DNA of 64,000 nt from JBLNBN01 sp050260015 (GCA_050260015.1 JBLNBN010000030.1:77592-141591), one strand, 5' to 3'; shown: positions 1 to 9,377, counted from the first letter of the stretch. Program-made: numbers and translations. Notes: generated from the sequence alone by a model not told the origin.

Positions 1-31
1 ACCCGCTTTTCTTTTTTAGAAAGAGAATGAA
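1..31. other. left-edge remnant, nothing identified
   Basis: Thirty-one bases precede the stop codon of the DUF1015 gene. They are T/A-rich with no inverted repeat that I can support, so no terminator is called. Confidence 0.4.
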
Positions 32-1273
32 TTAGTCGAGGAAATGCACGAAGAGACCGTCGCGCAATTTCGGCTCGAACCAGGTCGATTTAGGAGGCAT
101 TATCTTGCCCGCGTCGGCGATCGCCATCAATTCTTCGACTGAGGTTGCGAACATGGAGAACGCAAGCTTCATTTCGCCGCTGTCAACCCTGCGCTCCAAC
201 TCGCCAAGACCGCGGATGCCGCCGACGAAGTCCACGCGCGAGCTTGTGCGGGGATCGTCGATGCCCAGCATGGGAGCTAAAACGTAGTTCTGCAGGAGAG
301 CCACGTCGAGGCTGTCCACTGGATCCGTGTTAGCGGTTAAGTGGTCTTTCGCGTTGAGCTTGTACCATTGTTTGTCCATGTACATGCCGATCTCGCCTTT
401 CTTCGAGGGATGCAACTGGCCGGGAGCTTTTTCGACAGTAAAATGCTCGCCGAGCTTCGACATGAATTCTTCTTCGGTCGCGCCGTTTAGATCTTTAACT
501 AAGCGGTTGTAGTCCATTATATACAGGTGCGAGCCCGGGAAGAGCACCGCGAGGAAGAAATTATACTCTTCGTCGCCGCGGTGGTTGGGGTTGGCCTGCG
601 CGCGTTCGCGGCCGACTATAGAAGCGGCTGCGGAACGGTGGTGCCCGTCTGCAACGTAGAAATAATCGACGGCGCCGAGAACGGACTGTATTTTTTCGAT
701 CTGGGCTTTGTCGCGGATCACCCAGCTCTGGTGGCGGATGCCGTCGAGCGCAACGTGGTCGTTGTCGGGAGCGTTCTTAACAACGCTCTCGACGATAGCG
801 TTTATTTCCGCGTTGTCGCGATAGGTCAGGAAGATGGGGCCGGAGTGCGCGTTGGTTACGCGAACGTGCTCGCAGCGGTCTTCTTCCTTGTCCTTGCGGG
901 TTTTTTCATGCTTCTTGATTACGTCGTTCCAGTAATCTTCAACTGCCGCGCAGCCTACGAGGCCGTATTGCGTTCTGCCGTTCATCGTCTGGGCATAGAC
1001 GTAAATGTAGGGCTCGGGGTCTTCGACTAATATTTTTTCGTCGATGAGCTTTTGCAGGTTTTCTCTACCTTTTTGGTAAACTTTTGGGTCGTGCAAATCG
1101 ATCGAAGGATCGAGATCTACTTCCGGCTTTCCTACGTGGAGGAAGGAGTGCGGATGCCCGGCGACTTCCTTGCGGGCTTCGTCGGAGTTCAAAACGTCAT
1201 AAGGCTTCGATGCGACTTCGGCAGCCATATCGGGAGTGGGGCGGAACGCTTTAAAGGGACGGAACGTGGCCAT
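32..1273 (-). CDS. DUF1015 family protein
   Basis: A 413-residue protein of the DUF1015 family. Seen: the opening MATFRPFKAFRP and the motif YVADGHHRSAAAS around residues 205-220, both typical of the family, with no signal peptide or membrane segment. The family's biochemical role is unsettled, but the gene is often found beside serA/serC in Bacteroidota, and that is the case here. Its ATG overlaps the serA stop by one base (TAATG on the minus strand), so the two are almost certainly co-transcribed and probably translationally coupled. A role linked to serine or PLP metabolism is inference from context only. Confidence 0.9.
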   Translation of the reverse strand: MATFRPFKAFRPTPDMAAEVASKPYDVLNSDEARKEVAGHPHSFLHVGKPEVDLDPSIDLHDPKVYQKGRENLQKLIDEKILVEDPEPYIYVYAQTMNGRTQYGLVGCAAVEDYWNDVIKKHEKTRKDKEEDRCEHVRVTNAHSGPIFLTYRDNAEINAIVESVVKNAPDNDHVALDGIRHQSWVIRDKAQIEKIQSVLGAVDYFYVADGHHRSAAASIVGRERAQANPNHRGDEEYNFFLAVLFPGSHLYIMDYNRLVKDLNGATEEEFMSKLGEHFTVEKAPGQLHPSKKGEIGMYMDKQWYKLNAKDHLTANTDPVDSLDVALLQNYVLAPMLGIDDPRTSSRVDFVGGIRGLGELERRVDSGEMKLAFSMFATSVEELMAIADAGKIMPPKSTWFEPKLRDGLFVHFLD

Positions 1274-2190
1274 TATTTCGAGCCTCCGTTAAGCGCGTCG
1301 ATAACTTTTTGCGCGATTTCCGAGCCTACGCGTTCCTGGGCTTCGTCCGTAGAGGCGCCGATATGAGGCGTTGCCGAAACGTTCGGGTGGTTGAGCAATT
1401 CGCCCTGGGCTTCGGTAATCGGTTCGTTCTCGAACACGTCGATGCCTGCGAGAGCTACTTTACCGCTCTTTAGCGCATCGAGGAGAGCCTTTTCTGAAAC
1501 GACACCGCCGCGGGCGCAGTTGATTATCATAACGCCGTCCTTCATCATCGCAAATTCCTTCTCGGTGAGGGTCGGGCCTTCGCTCTTGATGAAAGGCATG
1601 TGAAGAGTAATAATATCTGAAGTTTTTAATAATTCTTCTTTGGACAAAAGCGTAACGTTCATATCGGTAGAGTTAACGTACGGATCGAAAGCGACGACCT
1701 TCATGCCTAAGCCGAGAGCGCGTTTAGCGACTTCGCGACCGATATTGCCAAAACCGAGAACGCCGAGAGTTTTACCGGTCAATTCGCGGCCCTTAGCGAA
1801 ATCTTTCTTAAGCCACTTGCCTTCGCGCATGCTTGCGGTGGATACGTGCAGGAATCTCGAAAGAGCGAACATGTGGCTGATAGCGAGCTCAGCGACGGAA
1901 ATAGAAGAAGCTCCGGGCGTATTGAGCACGGGAATGCCCTTTTCCTTAGCGTAGGGCACGTCGATATTATCGAGTCCCACGCCGCCGCGAGCGATAGCTC
2001 TTAAGTTCACGCCGGCGTCGATGACTTCGCGCGTCACTTTCGTTGCGGAACGAACGATAATAGCGGAAGCGGTAGGGATTTCCTTTAACAATTCTTCAGG
2101 CGTAAGCTTTTGCTCGACTACGTCGAAGCCTGCCGCTTTTAGCATATCGGAACCGATTTTTTCAATACCGTCCGTTATTAAAACTTTCAT
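1273..2190 (-). CDS. serA: D-3-phosphoglycerate dehydrogenase, short form
   Basis: Catalyses NAD-dependent oxidation of 3-phosphoglycerate to 3-phosphohydroxypyruvate, the first step of serine synthesis. The 305-residue protein has the D-2-hydroxyacid dehydrogenase layout: an NAD-binding loop LGFGNIG near residue 145, the Arg motif NCARGGVV, the Glu in VFENEP and the catalytic His in PHIGAST near residue 277. It stops after the second half of the substrate domain and lacks the C-terminal ASB/ACT domains of longer SerA, so feedback control by serine through ACT is not expected. A TAATTTTG promoter element lies about 50 bases upstream. It is the first gene of a serA-DUF1015 operon. Another 2-hydroxyacid substrate is possible but less likely given the DUF1015 partner. 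Confidence 0.9.
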   Translation of the reverse strand: MKVLITDGIEKIGSDMLKAAGFDVVEQKLTPEELLKEIPTASAIIVRSATKVTREVIDAGVNLRAIARGGVGLDNIDVPYAKEKGIPVLNTPGASSISVAELAISHMFALSRFLHVSTASMREGKWLKKDFAKGRELTGKTLGVLGFGNIGREVAKRALGLGMKVVAFDPYVNSTDMNVTLLSKEELLKTSDIITLHMPFIKSEGPTLTEKEFAMMKDGVMIINCARGGVVSEKALLDALKSGKVALAGIDVFENEPITEAQGELLNHPNVSATPHIGASTDEAQERVGSEIAQKVIDALNGGSK

Positions 2191-2239
2191 TTTTTTACCT
2201 CTTATTAATTTTGTTCTGAATTTGTAAAGACAGATTAAG

Positions 2240-2267
2240 CAAAATTAAGGAAAACTTTGTCACTCAA
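2240..2267 (-). promoter_or_regulatory. Bacteroidetes-type promoter for serA
   Basis: On the minus strand TTG (2265-2267) is followed after 17 bases by TAATTTTG (2240-2247), matching the -33 TTG / -7 TAnnTTTG pattern. It sits about 50 bases before the serA ATG. Confidence 0.5.
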
Positions 2268-2362
2268 CCAAATTATTAAAAAATATTGTTGTAGAGAACT
2301 GGAATATCGCATTTATTTTTTTGTTAATTTGTGATCGTGGGCATAACAAAAGAGTAATATAT

Positions 2363-3481
2363 ATGCGCAAAGATAAAGATGTAATATTAATAGTTGACGA
2401 CAACACAGATAATCTTAAAATAGTCGGCGAGCAACTGCGCGAGCACAACGCGGAGTTAATCATAGCGACGAGCGGGGAGATGGCTCTTAATTTTTTAAGC
2501 CGTCGCACGCCCGATTTAATTTTATTGGACGTCATGATGCCGGAAATGGACGGCTTCGAGCTCTGCAGAAGGATAAAAGAAAATCCGAACACCGCGGAGA
2601 CCCCAATAATCTTTTTAACTGGAAAGGTAGCCGAGGAGGACGTTTTACGCGGCTTCGAATTAGGCGCGGTCGATTACGTGCCAAAGCCGTTCCGCAACGC
2701 GGAATTGCTAGCTCGCGTTCGCGTTCATATTGATTTGCGAAGAGCGCGCAAAGCCCTCCAGGAGAATAATACGGCTTTAGAAAAGGCTAATCTCCAGAAA
2801 AATGAATTGATGGGTATTGCTGCGCATGACCTGAAGAATCCGATTTACAGCATATCAATGCTCGCTAAGCTTCTGCGCGACGAAGCAGGACTAAGCCAGG
2901 AAGAGGTGAAGGAATTTGCTCAGGATATCGTCACTTCCGCCGAGAGAATGCTTGAATTGATCGTCTCCCTTTTGGATCTCAATGCATTAGAGGACGGCAG
3001 GATTGCCTTCCACCCTGAATGTATTGAATTAAGCGAAACGCTTGAAGCTTTAGTAAAGAGATACAAGCCCCAGGCGGAAGCAAAACAAATCCAGATCAAT
3101 TTCGAGCCTAATAGCGAAGGAATTAATATTACCGCGGATAGGAACGCTGTAATCCAGATATTCGACAACCTGATATCCAACGCCATCAAGTTCTCGCCCT
3201 TCGAAAAACGCGTATTCGTCGATCTCGCGACTACGGATCATCGGGCGGTAGTTTCCGTGCGCGACGAAGGGCCCGGCATAACGAAGGAAGATATGGGTAA
3301 GCTATTCGGCAAGTTTACGAAACTCTCGGCGCGGCCTACTGCGGGGGAAAATTCCACTGGACTTGGGCTATCGATAGTTAAATCTTACGTGGAGGCTTGC
3401 GAGGGAACTATCCGTTGCGATAGCGAACCGGGAAGCGGGGCGGATTTTATCGTAACTTTCCCACTATCGACAGGGGATTAA
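2363..3481 (+). CDS. response regulator receiver-histidine kinase fusion
   Basis: A 372-residue soluble signalling protein with an N-terminal receiver domain and a C-terminal kinase core. Receiver: acidic pair VDD at 11-13, phosphoacceptor Asp56 in LILLDVMMP, Lys108 in YVPKPF. Kinase: H box AAHDLKNP with His155, N box DNLISNAIKFS (268-278), G1 DEGPG (301-305), G2 GLGLS (333-337). No membrane segment or sensor is seen, so the receiver probably takes phosphate from another kinase and controls the kinase half. The open frame extends 14 codons further upstream, but the ATG at 2363 starts the receiver properly. The stop overlaps that of the ECF sigma gene on the other strand by four bases; a functional link is only suggestive. 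Confidence 0.88.
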   Translation: MRKDKDVILIVDDNTDNLKIVGEQLREHNAELIIATSGEMALNFLSRRTPDLILLDVMMPEMDGFELCRRIKENPNTAETPIIFLTGKVAEEDVLRGFELGAVDYVPKPFRNAELLARVRVHIDLRRARKALQENNTALEKANLQKNELMGIAAHDLKNPIYSISMLAKLLRDEAGLSQEEVKEFAQDIVTSAERMLELIVSLLDLNALEDGRIAFHPECIELSETLEALVKRYKPQAEAKQIQINFEPNSEGINITADRNAVIQIFDNLISNAIKFSPFEKRVFVDLATTDHRAVVSVRDEGPGITKEDMGKLFGKFTKLSARPTAGENSTGLGLSIVKSYVEACEGTIRCDSEPGSGADFIVTFPLSTGD

Positions 3482-4095
3482 TCGGATAGATGGCTCATTT
3501 GCTTTTTAAGGGCTAAGCCAAGAATTTTGCGCGCGCGGAAGAGGTGAGCCTTAACCGTTCCGAGCGGTAAATTTAGCATATCGGCTATCTGCTGGTAGTC
3601 CAATTCGTCCTCATGCCTCAACTTAATTACTTTTCTATAGTTTTCCGGGAGCGATTCTATCGCTTTGCGAACTATCCTGCTCTTCTCCTCGCTCATTATC
3701 AATTCGTCCGGTAGTAAATCCGGATCGCGAACGTCGAATTCGTTGTCGTCTTCGCCAGCGGGATTAATGCTTTGGCTTAGGGAAACTACGTTAAACCTCT
3801 TTTTGCGAAGGAAGTCGATGCATGTATTGGACGCGATGCGATTTATCCATGCGGAGAAGCTGTAACCGGGCTTAAAGCTTTCCAGCGCGTTGTACGCTTT
3901 TATGAACGTCTCTTGTATTATATCTTCCGCATCGTCCTCGTCGCGGATCATTCGGCGAATGTAGCCAGCTATAAGCCTTCTGTATTTACGTTCCAATTCG
4001 GCAAACGCCTGCTTATTCCCGGCTAAGATCTGTCGGATCAAGCCGTAATCCTCTTCATTTCTCCTGGCTATATTTGCTTGTTGGGGTGAAGGCAT
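3478..4095 (-). CDS. ECF-type RNA polymerase sigma factor
   Basis: A 205-residue sigma-70 family protein of the extracytoplasmic-function type, with regions 2 and 4 only. Region 2 contains DAEDIIQETFIKAYNAL and a conserved INRIASNTCIDFLRKKR segment. Region 4 contains the helix-turn-helix LDYQQIADMLNLPLGTVKAHL. I start at the ATG at 4095; the frame reaches back to a TTG at 4110 without a ribosome site. No anti-sigma gene is adjacent: downstream lies the convergent receiver-kinase gene (four-base stop overlap) and upstream mutS2 on the same strand, 52 bases away. It may be constitutively active, controlled by the kinase, or controlled by a distant anti-sigma factor. Confidence 0.88.
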   Translation of the reverse strand: MPSPQQANIARRNEEDYGLIRQILAGNKQAFAELERKYRRLIAGYIRRMIRDEDDAEDIIQETFIKAYNALESFKPGYSFSAWINRIASNTCIDFLRKKRFNVVSLSQSINPAGEDDNEFDVRDPDLLPDELIMSEEKSRIVRKAIESLPENYRKVIKLRHEDELDYQQIADMLNLPLGTVKAHLFRARKILGLALKKQMSHLSD

Positions 4096-4146
4096 CGTAC
4101 AAATTACCAAATTGGAAAATCAAATATAAATAAAAATAGCGAGCGG

Positions 4147-6516
4147 TTAAAACTCGACGATAGTAACTCCGGCTCCGCCTTCCGTCAGCTCGCCCTCGCG
4201 GAAAGATTTAATATAGGGATTCTCCGTGAGAAACTCGTGAATCGCTTTACGCAACGCCCCGGTACCCTTGCCGTGGATAATCGTAAACATAGGGACGTTA
4301 TTTAGAATTGCGTTTGAGATATAGTCCTCGAGCTCGCGCAAACTCTCTTCGGCGCGCTTACCTCGAAGGTCGAGACGAGTATTCATATCAAATTTAATAA
4401 ATTCGGTGTAATCCGCTTTTTTAGTCTCTTTCTTTTCGGCCGGCGCCAATTTGGAAAGTGGAAGCCGAAATTTCAATCCATTTAGATCTACGAGCGCTAC
4501 GCCCTTAGCTTTATCGACTTCCAGCGCAATCCCGGTCGCATTGGAGTCGATGACGAGCACGCCTTCGCCCTCGACGACTTCGCCTTTAGGCCTTGGAGCT
4601 GCCTGTTGAGCTTTTTCCTCGGACTTGCGAACCTGCTCTTCAATTTTATCGCGTTTATCGCCGTAATCGTGTTTTACTTCGGCTATTGAACGCTTTTCTT
4701 CGCGTAACTCTTTTATCGTATTTTCGATAAGCGAGTTCGCCCCGCGCACAATCTCGAGCGCCTCGCGGTTGGCTTGGTCCAAGGTTTCGCGGCGTTTCGT
4801 CTTTATCGATTTCAGCTTTTCGTCGTAATCGGATTTTAGCTTATTAAACTTTGCGCGCTCGCTTTGGGCCGCCGCTCTATCGGTTTCGGCCTCGGACTTA
4901 TATTTTTGCAGCAGCCTAATGCTTTCTTCTAATTCTTGGTGACGCTCGCCGAGATATTTTTTTGAGCGCTCAAGCACGAGCGGCGACATTCCTAAGTTCT
5001 GCGCCAGGAAAAATGCGTAGCTGTTCCCGGGAATTCCCGAGAGGAACTTAAAGGTCGGCTTTAACTGCTTTTCGTCGAATTCCAGCGAGGCGTTCTCGAT
5101 TTCCGAACGGTTCAGCGCGTAGGATTTAAGGGATGACTGGTGGGTCGTTACGACGAAGAACAGGTTGAGCTCCAGGAAAGTGTCCAGTATCCCGGCCGCA
5201 AGCGCGGATCCCTCCTGCGGGTCCGTACCAGAAAGGATCTCGTCGATCAGCGCGAGGGAGCGATTGTCGGCGAGGCGGAGTATTTCTATTAACTGCAGGG
5301 CTTGCGAGCTGAACGTCGAGAGATCGTTTTCAATTGATTGATTGTCGCCGATCGAAGTGAATACCGTTCGATAATTAGTCTTGCAATATCCCAACGGGAA
5401 AATCCCGCTTAATGCCATTAGAACGCTCAAGCCGACGCTTTTAAGAGCGACCGTTTTACCGCCTGCGTTCGGACCTGATATCAGGTGCCCGCGCTTCTCC
5501 GGGGAGAATTCAACGGAGAGGGGAATGACCTTATCCTTACCTTTGGTATGTACGAGCAACGGATGCTTTACGTTCTTTAGTATTATTTCGTTCTCATCGG
5601 AAATTTCCGGCTTTACGCCGCCATATTCAAGGGCGTACCTTGCGCGGGCGAGCAGCGAATCCATGTAGGCCATTATCTCGACGGAGGCGAGCATACTTTT
5701 GGCGTCGTCGCCGATTTCCGCAGTCAGGTTCCGCAATATCTTATAAACCTCTCTCTGCTCCTCGTTCGAGAGAATCGAGAGCTCGTTATTCATTTCGATT
5801 ATCTCGGAGGGCTCTATAAAGACAGTTGCGCCCGTTTGCGAAATGCCGTGGATAATACCTGGCAGGTGGCGTTTGTGCTCGCTTCGTATAGGCAAAACGT
5901 AGCGTCCCTCGCGAATCGTAATGAACTCGTCGCGGGTCATGTCGTCGAGCGCTACCTTACGCATTATCTTTTGAATGCGCGAGCGCAGCCGCGCTGATTT
6001 TCCATGTATTTCCTGCCGGATGCGGAAGAGTTCCTTGCTCGCGGTGTCCTTTACTTCGCCGGTGTCCGTGAGCGCTTCGGCGATATGCTTCTCTAAGAGT
6101 CTATTCTCGAATAGGGCGGCTGCACGTTCGGAAAGTAATGGGAATTTCTCGAACCTGGAAGCGAAAAACCCTTTTAATAAGCGCGACACCCGGGCCACAT
6201 CAGCGATTTTTAGTATATCCAACGAAGAAAGCACGGAATTAATAACGAGCGAAGAATAGAGCCTTTGCCGGACGTCATCCATTCCTTCGAACGGGACGGA
6301 ATCTTCCGTTACGAGCAGCTTAACGGCTTCGTCGAGCGTCGAATGCTCTTCGTTCAGGCGCTCAATATCCTCGCTCGGGCGTAGATTAAGGAGTATCTCT
6401 CTCCCGGGATCCGTTATGGCGTATTTGGAGATAAATTCAAGCGCGGTAAAGAATTCGAGCCTGCGCATGGATTCGACTAGCATTTCCTCTAATGACTTCT
6501 CTTTTAATTCCGGCAT
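4147..6516 (-). CDS. mutS2: MutS2 family ATPase/endonuclease
   Basis: MutS2 proteins bind branched DNA or stalled, collided ribosomes rather than mismatches. The 789-residue length is typical. Order: N-terminal core and clamp (about 1-320), ATPase with Walker A SGPNAGGKT near residue 348 and the ALIDEILSGTDP Walker B/D-loop, a long Lys/Glu-rich coiled coil (about 510-640), then a C-terminal Smr nuclease domain with LDLRGKRAEESL and HGKGTG near residue 745. There is no MutS mismatch-recognition domain. It follows the yqeY-like gene by six bases on the same strand, so the two are co-transcribed. Confidence 0.95.
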   Translation of the reverse strand: MPELKEKSLEEMLVESMRRLEFFTALEFISKYAITDPGREILLNLRPSEDIERLNEEHSTLDEAVKLLVTEDSVPFEGMDDVRQRLYSSLVINSVLSSLDILKIADVARVSRLLKGFFASRFEKFPLLSERAAALFENRLLEKHIAEALTDTGEVKDTASKELFRIRQEIHGKSARLRSRIQKIMRKVALDDMTRDEFITIREGRYVLPIRSEHKRHLPGIIHGISQTGATVFIEPSEIIEMNNELSILSNEEQREVYKILRNLTAEIGDDAKSMLASVEIMAYMDSLLARARYALEYGGVKPEISDENEIILKNVKHPLLVHTKGKDKVIPLSVEFSPEKRGHLISGPNAGGKTVALKSVGLSVLMALSGIFPLGYCKTNYRTVFTSIGDNQSIENDLSTFSSQALQLIEILRLADNRSLALIDEILSGTDPQEGSALAAGILDTFLELNLFFVVTTHQSSLKSYALNRSEIENASLEFDEKQLKPTFKFLSGIPGNSYAFFLAQNLGMSPLVLERSKKYLGERHQELEESIRLLQKYKSEAETDRAAAQSERAKFNKLKSDYDEKLKSIKTKRRETLDQANREALEIVRGANSLIENTIKELREEKRSIAEVKHDYGDKRDKIEEQVRKSEEKAQQAAPRPKGEVVEGEGVLVIDSNATGIALEVDKAKGVALVDLNGLKFRLPLSKLAPAEKKETKKADYTEFIKFDMNTRLDLRGKRAEESLRELEDYISNAILNNVPMFTIIHGKGTGALRKAIHEFLTENPYIKSFREGELTEGGAGVTIVEF

Positions 6517-6522
6517 TTACTG

Positions 6523-6969
6523 CTAACCTAAAAGCTTTTTAACAATTTCCTGAACCTTTCCGCCCTCGGCTTTCCCGGAGAGCTTTTTCATTGATATTCC
6601 CATCACCTTGCCCATATCCTTTGCGCCGGCGGCGCCAGTTTGCACGATAACCTCGCGTATCTCGGCCTCGATTTCTTCGTCGCTTAATTGTTTAGGAAGG
6701 AATTCCTGGATAATAGCGAGCTCGCCCTCTTCTTTTTCGGCGAGGTCGTCCCTTCCCGCGGAGCGGTACATATCGATGGCGTCTTTGCGCTTTTTCGCCG
6801 CGGAATTGAGTAATTTTATTTCGTCCGCGTCGCCTAATTCGCGGCCTGCCCCGCTTTTATTAAACTCAATAATTTGCGAGCGGATGGAGCGCAGGGTTTC
6901 AGTACGCAGCTTATTTCCATCCTTCATCGCATTTTTCAGATGTTCGGTTATTGTTTCTTCTAAGTTCAT
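6523..6969 (-). CDS. YqeY/GatB-like domain protein
   Basis: A 148-residue protein of the YqeY family, related to the tail domain of the GatB/GatE amidotransferase subunits, which contacts tRNA. The whole length fits: N-terminal helical part (MNLEETITEHLKNAMKDGN) and C-terminal part with GAAGAKDMGKVMGISMKKLSGKA-like signature across about residues 112-135. It acts in the cytoplasm; its exact job is not established. It is the first gene of a yqeY-mutS2 unit with six bases between the genes. Confidence 0.9.
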   Translation of the reverse strand: MNLEETITEHLKNAMKDGNKLRTETLRSIRSQIIEFNKSGAGRELGDADEIKLLNSAAKKRKDAIDMYRSAGRDDLAEKEEGELAIIQEFLPKQLSDEEIEAEIREVIVQTGAAGAKDMGKVMGISMKKLSGKAEGGKVQEIVKKLLG

Positions 6970-7032
6970 TTTGTTTGATTTTTTGTTTACATTAATCTTA
7001 TTATTAACGATATTGAGTCGGCCTTAGTGAGG

Positions 7033-8139
7033 TCAAAATTTATAAAAGGGATAAATGAATGAAAATTTTACGTCCTTCGTACCAATTTCCAAAACGGGGG
7101 AAGGCAGCTTAAAGTAATTGGCGCTCTGGATCAGCCAACCCAGGAAGCCGTCGGCATTGGGGAACATTTGCTGAAGATTCCAATCGAGCGATATTAATAG
7201 CTTTGGGTTGCCATAGGTCGCGCCAGTTTGCTTTTCAGATTGGCAAGTGCAGGGGCGATCAAGTCTTGGGTTGCATAGGCTATAAACGGCGTATCCGACC
7301 GAGAGGTCCAGCCACGGAACCCAGTATTTCTTCATGCCGGTCGGCAATAGGTTGTATACGTTTACGCTCATCCAGAAGGTCTGCGCGGAGTAATTATCAA
7401 TGAAAGCGTCCGACGGGTACCTGTCTAACTCCCCGTGCCAGGAAGGCTTTATATATTGAAACTTTGGCGTGAAATTCTGCAGGAAGGGCGAGAAATGCTG
7501 GGCAACGAAAAATGTCGCTCCGGCGATATCCGCGTAAAAGTCAGAAGGGGAAAAGCCAAACCCGATGCTGTACCCGTCAAGAATTTCGACGTAGGAATTA
7601 TAAGCCAGCCCTAGAACGCCGCCCCAAATAGCCGAAGCGTCGTAGCTCAGCCCAGAGGTAAAGAGGGCTTCCTGCATTACGTAGCATGGGAGATACGTGC
7701 CAAAAAAATGACCGGGCTTATCCAGCCAGAGAGTAAATTCCGCATCCTCGTAAGTATGGAAGGGGCCTACTTCCTTCCAAATCGTATTCTGCTGCAAAAA
7801 GTGCTGAAGAAGAAAAATACCGGTATAAACGCCGCCGGTTACTGCGGCGGCTGCGGGTTGAATCTCAGTTTCACGCAGGGGCAGCTTACCCGTTATGGTA
7901 AAGCGGCGATTATTAGCGTACATGAATTCTTTTGACGTAATGTGCTTTGATTTCGAGATTGTTTCAATCAAAGAGTCGCTAAGTGACAATTTTTTATTAT
8001 TTTCGCTAAACGCAGAGTCGGCTGGTAGAGTAGCCGCCGGGGGCGGCGTTGGAAGACCGGCTAAGACGACGGCCGTATCTTCTGCAAATAAATTGGAAGA
8101 AACGACTAAAACTATGAAAAAAAACGTATATTTCAGCAT
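7033..8139 (-). CDS. DUF2279-like exported protein
   Basis: A 368-residue protein with an N-terminal signal sequence (MLKYTFFFIVLVVSSNLFA) when started at the ATG at 8139; the frame extends 13 codons further upstream without support. The central part (HFFGTYLPCYVMQEA, then an acidic FGFSPSDFYADIAGA stretch) resembles DUF2279, a family of predicted periplasmic or outer-membrane proteins in Bacteroidota. The rest is aromatic-rich and ends in Phe (FIYPFYKF), as many outer-membrane proteins do. No function is known. It diverges from the RodZ-like gene, and the intergenic region has repeats and a TATTTTTG element in its orientation. Confidence 0.65.
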   Translation of the reverse strand: MLKYTFFFIVLVVSSNLFAEDTAVVLAGLPTPPPAATLPADSAFSENNKKLSLSDSLIETISKSKHITSKEFMYANNRRFTITGKLPLRETEIQPAAAAVTGGVYTGIFLLQHFLQQNTIWKEVGPFHTYEDAEFTLWLDKPGHFFGTYLPCYVMQEALFTSGLSYDASAIWGGVLGLAYNSYVEILDGYSIGFGFSPSDFYADIAGATFFVAQHFSPFLQNFTPKFQYIKPSWHGELDRYPSDAFIDNYSAQTFWMSVNVYNLLPTGMKKYWVPWLDLSVGYAVYSLCNPRLDRPCTCQSEKQTGATYGNPKLLISLDWNLQQMFPNADGFLGWLIQSANYFKLPSPVLEIGTKDVKFSFIYPFYKF

Positions 8140-8246
8140 ATTGTGGTATAAATATTGATGTAAATAAATACGATTCAAAATTGAATTCTTTCAAAAATAA
8201 AGAATAATGATTCAAAATTGTAAAAAAAATATCTAAAAAGCTACTA
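8140..8246. promoter_or_regulatory. divergent promoter region with direct repeats
   Basis: The 107-base A/T-rich gap between divergent genes holds two copies of GATTCAAAATTG (8172-8183 and 8209-8220). The first extends into the inverted repeat ATTCAA-AA-TTGAAT. A minus-strand TATTTTTG (8192-8199) fits a -7 element for the DUF2279 gene. A shared regulatory site is possible but unproven. Confidence 0.35.
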
Positions 8247-9377
8247 ATGGACCGAATTGGCAATACACTGAAAGCCCGACGTCAACAATTGGGCTTAAAA
8301 ATAGAAGATGTTAGCGAGCGCACTAAGATACGTCCGCACCTGATAAAATCAATTGAAGAGGGCGAGCGCGACGTTATGCCGGCGGTCTATATTAAGTCGT
8401 TTGTAAAGACATACGCTACGTTCCTCGGTCTTTCCGAAGGTGAAATTGATAATCTATTAAAGGAACTGGAACCGGCAAAGCCTTCTAAAATCGTTCCTGC
8501 GACCAGGGCCGACCAATCCGCTAACCCTGTGGCCGCCGCGCCCAAAACCAGTAAATCCGTTGAAAGAAAAGAACCCGAAAAGAAAGAAAGCAGCCAATTA
8601 GAGCCTAAGGAGCCGCCGGCCAAGGAAAAGAATAGCGACCGGCCCGCTAAAATCTCCGAGCCGGCAGAACAGGAGGCGACTAATTACAAGGAATTATTCA
8701 AGAAAAAATCAGTAAAGAAGACTTCAAACGTAAGCGTGGCTAATGTAATTATATACGCTTTGCTTATTCTCGGTGTAATTGCTATTATTTTCTTTACTTT
8801 TTTTTATGACAGCGCCGTTGAGAATGCGCCTCCAGCTTCGATCGACACTACCAAGAAAGAGTCGAAGGAAGAGGGCTCCGGTATATTGTCCTACTTCGAC
8901 GCTCCCGACAGCCTTGCCCTTACGGCCCGGGCGCGCGATACGGTATGGGTTCGGCTTGAGATCGACGGCGTGAAGAGCGAGGAAATAATAATTAAACCCG
9001 GGCAGGAAGCCGTCTGGCACGCAAAGGACTATTTTTTGGTTAGCCACGGAAATATTGGCGGCGTTGATTTCTACCTCGACGGCAACAAGTTGCCTTTGTT
9101 TGGCAAACGACGCTCCGTAGCGAGGAATATAAAAATTACTAAGGACGGAGCGCTTGGACTACCGCAGGAAACTACCCCTCAAACCAACGCTCCAGCCCAG
9201 CCAAACGTAGGGCCTACGGATCGTTCCACGCCGAACGCCGATAGCCAGGCAAAGAGATCGCGCCGGTATAGTTCCCGAAAGAAAGAGAAGAAAGCGACGC
9301 CCCCGCCAATGATTTTGGAGTCGCCGCCCGTAAGGACTCAGCCGCCGTCGTTAAATTCAACGAAAACTCCTCGTTAA
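8247..9377 (+). CDS. RodZ-like cytoskeletal protein (HTH-TM-DUF4115)
   Basis: RodZ proteins are inner-membrane proteins that link MreB to the cell-wall machinery. This 376-residue protein shows the family order: a Cro/XRE-like helix-turn-helix (about 5-70, LKARRQQLGLKIEDVSERT), a charged Lys/Glu/Pro linker, one membrane segment (about 162-187, VIIYALLILGVIAIIFFTFF), a periplasmic DUF4115-like domain (about 225-305, with WVRLEIDGV and IIKPGQEAVW) and a low-complexity Pro/Ser/Lys tail. No mreB is in the window. The gene lies 59 bases upstream of the acyl-CoA dehydratase activase, which appears to have its own promoter. Confidence 0.82.
   Translation: MDRIGNTLKARRQQLGLKIEDVSERTKIRPHLIKSIEEGERDVMPAVYIKSFVKTYATFLGLSEGEIDNLLKELEPAKPSKIVPATRADQSANPVAAAPKTSKSVERKEPEKKESSQLEPKEPPAKEKNSDRPAKISEPAEQEATNYKELFKKKSVKKTSNVSVANVIIYALLILGVIAIIFFTFFYDSAVENAPPASIDTTKKESKEEGSGILSYFDAPDSLALTARARDTVWVRLEIDGVKSEEIIIKPGQEAVWHAKDYFLVSHGNIGGVDFYLDGNKLPLFGKRRSVARNIKITKDGALGLPQETTPQTNAPAQPNVGPTDRSTPNADSQAKRSRRYSSRKKEKKATPPPMILESPPVRTQPPSLNSTKTPR

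Noticed and set aside
527..1030. A 167-residue hydrophobic-looking frame antisense to the DUF1015 gene
   Set aside because: It lies wholly within the conserved DUF1015 gene in the complementary frame and is explained by codon bias.
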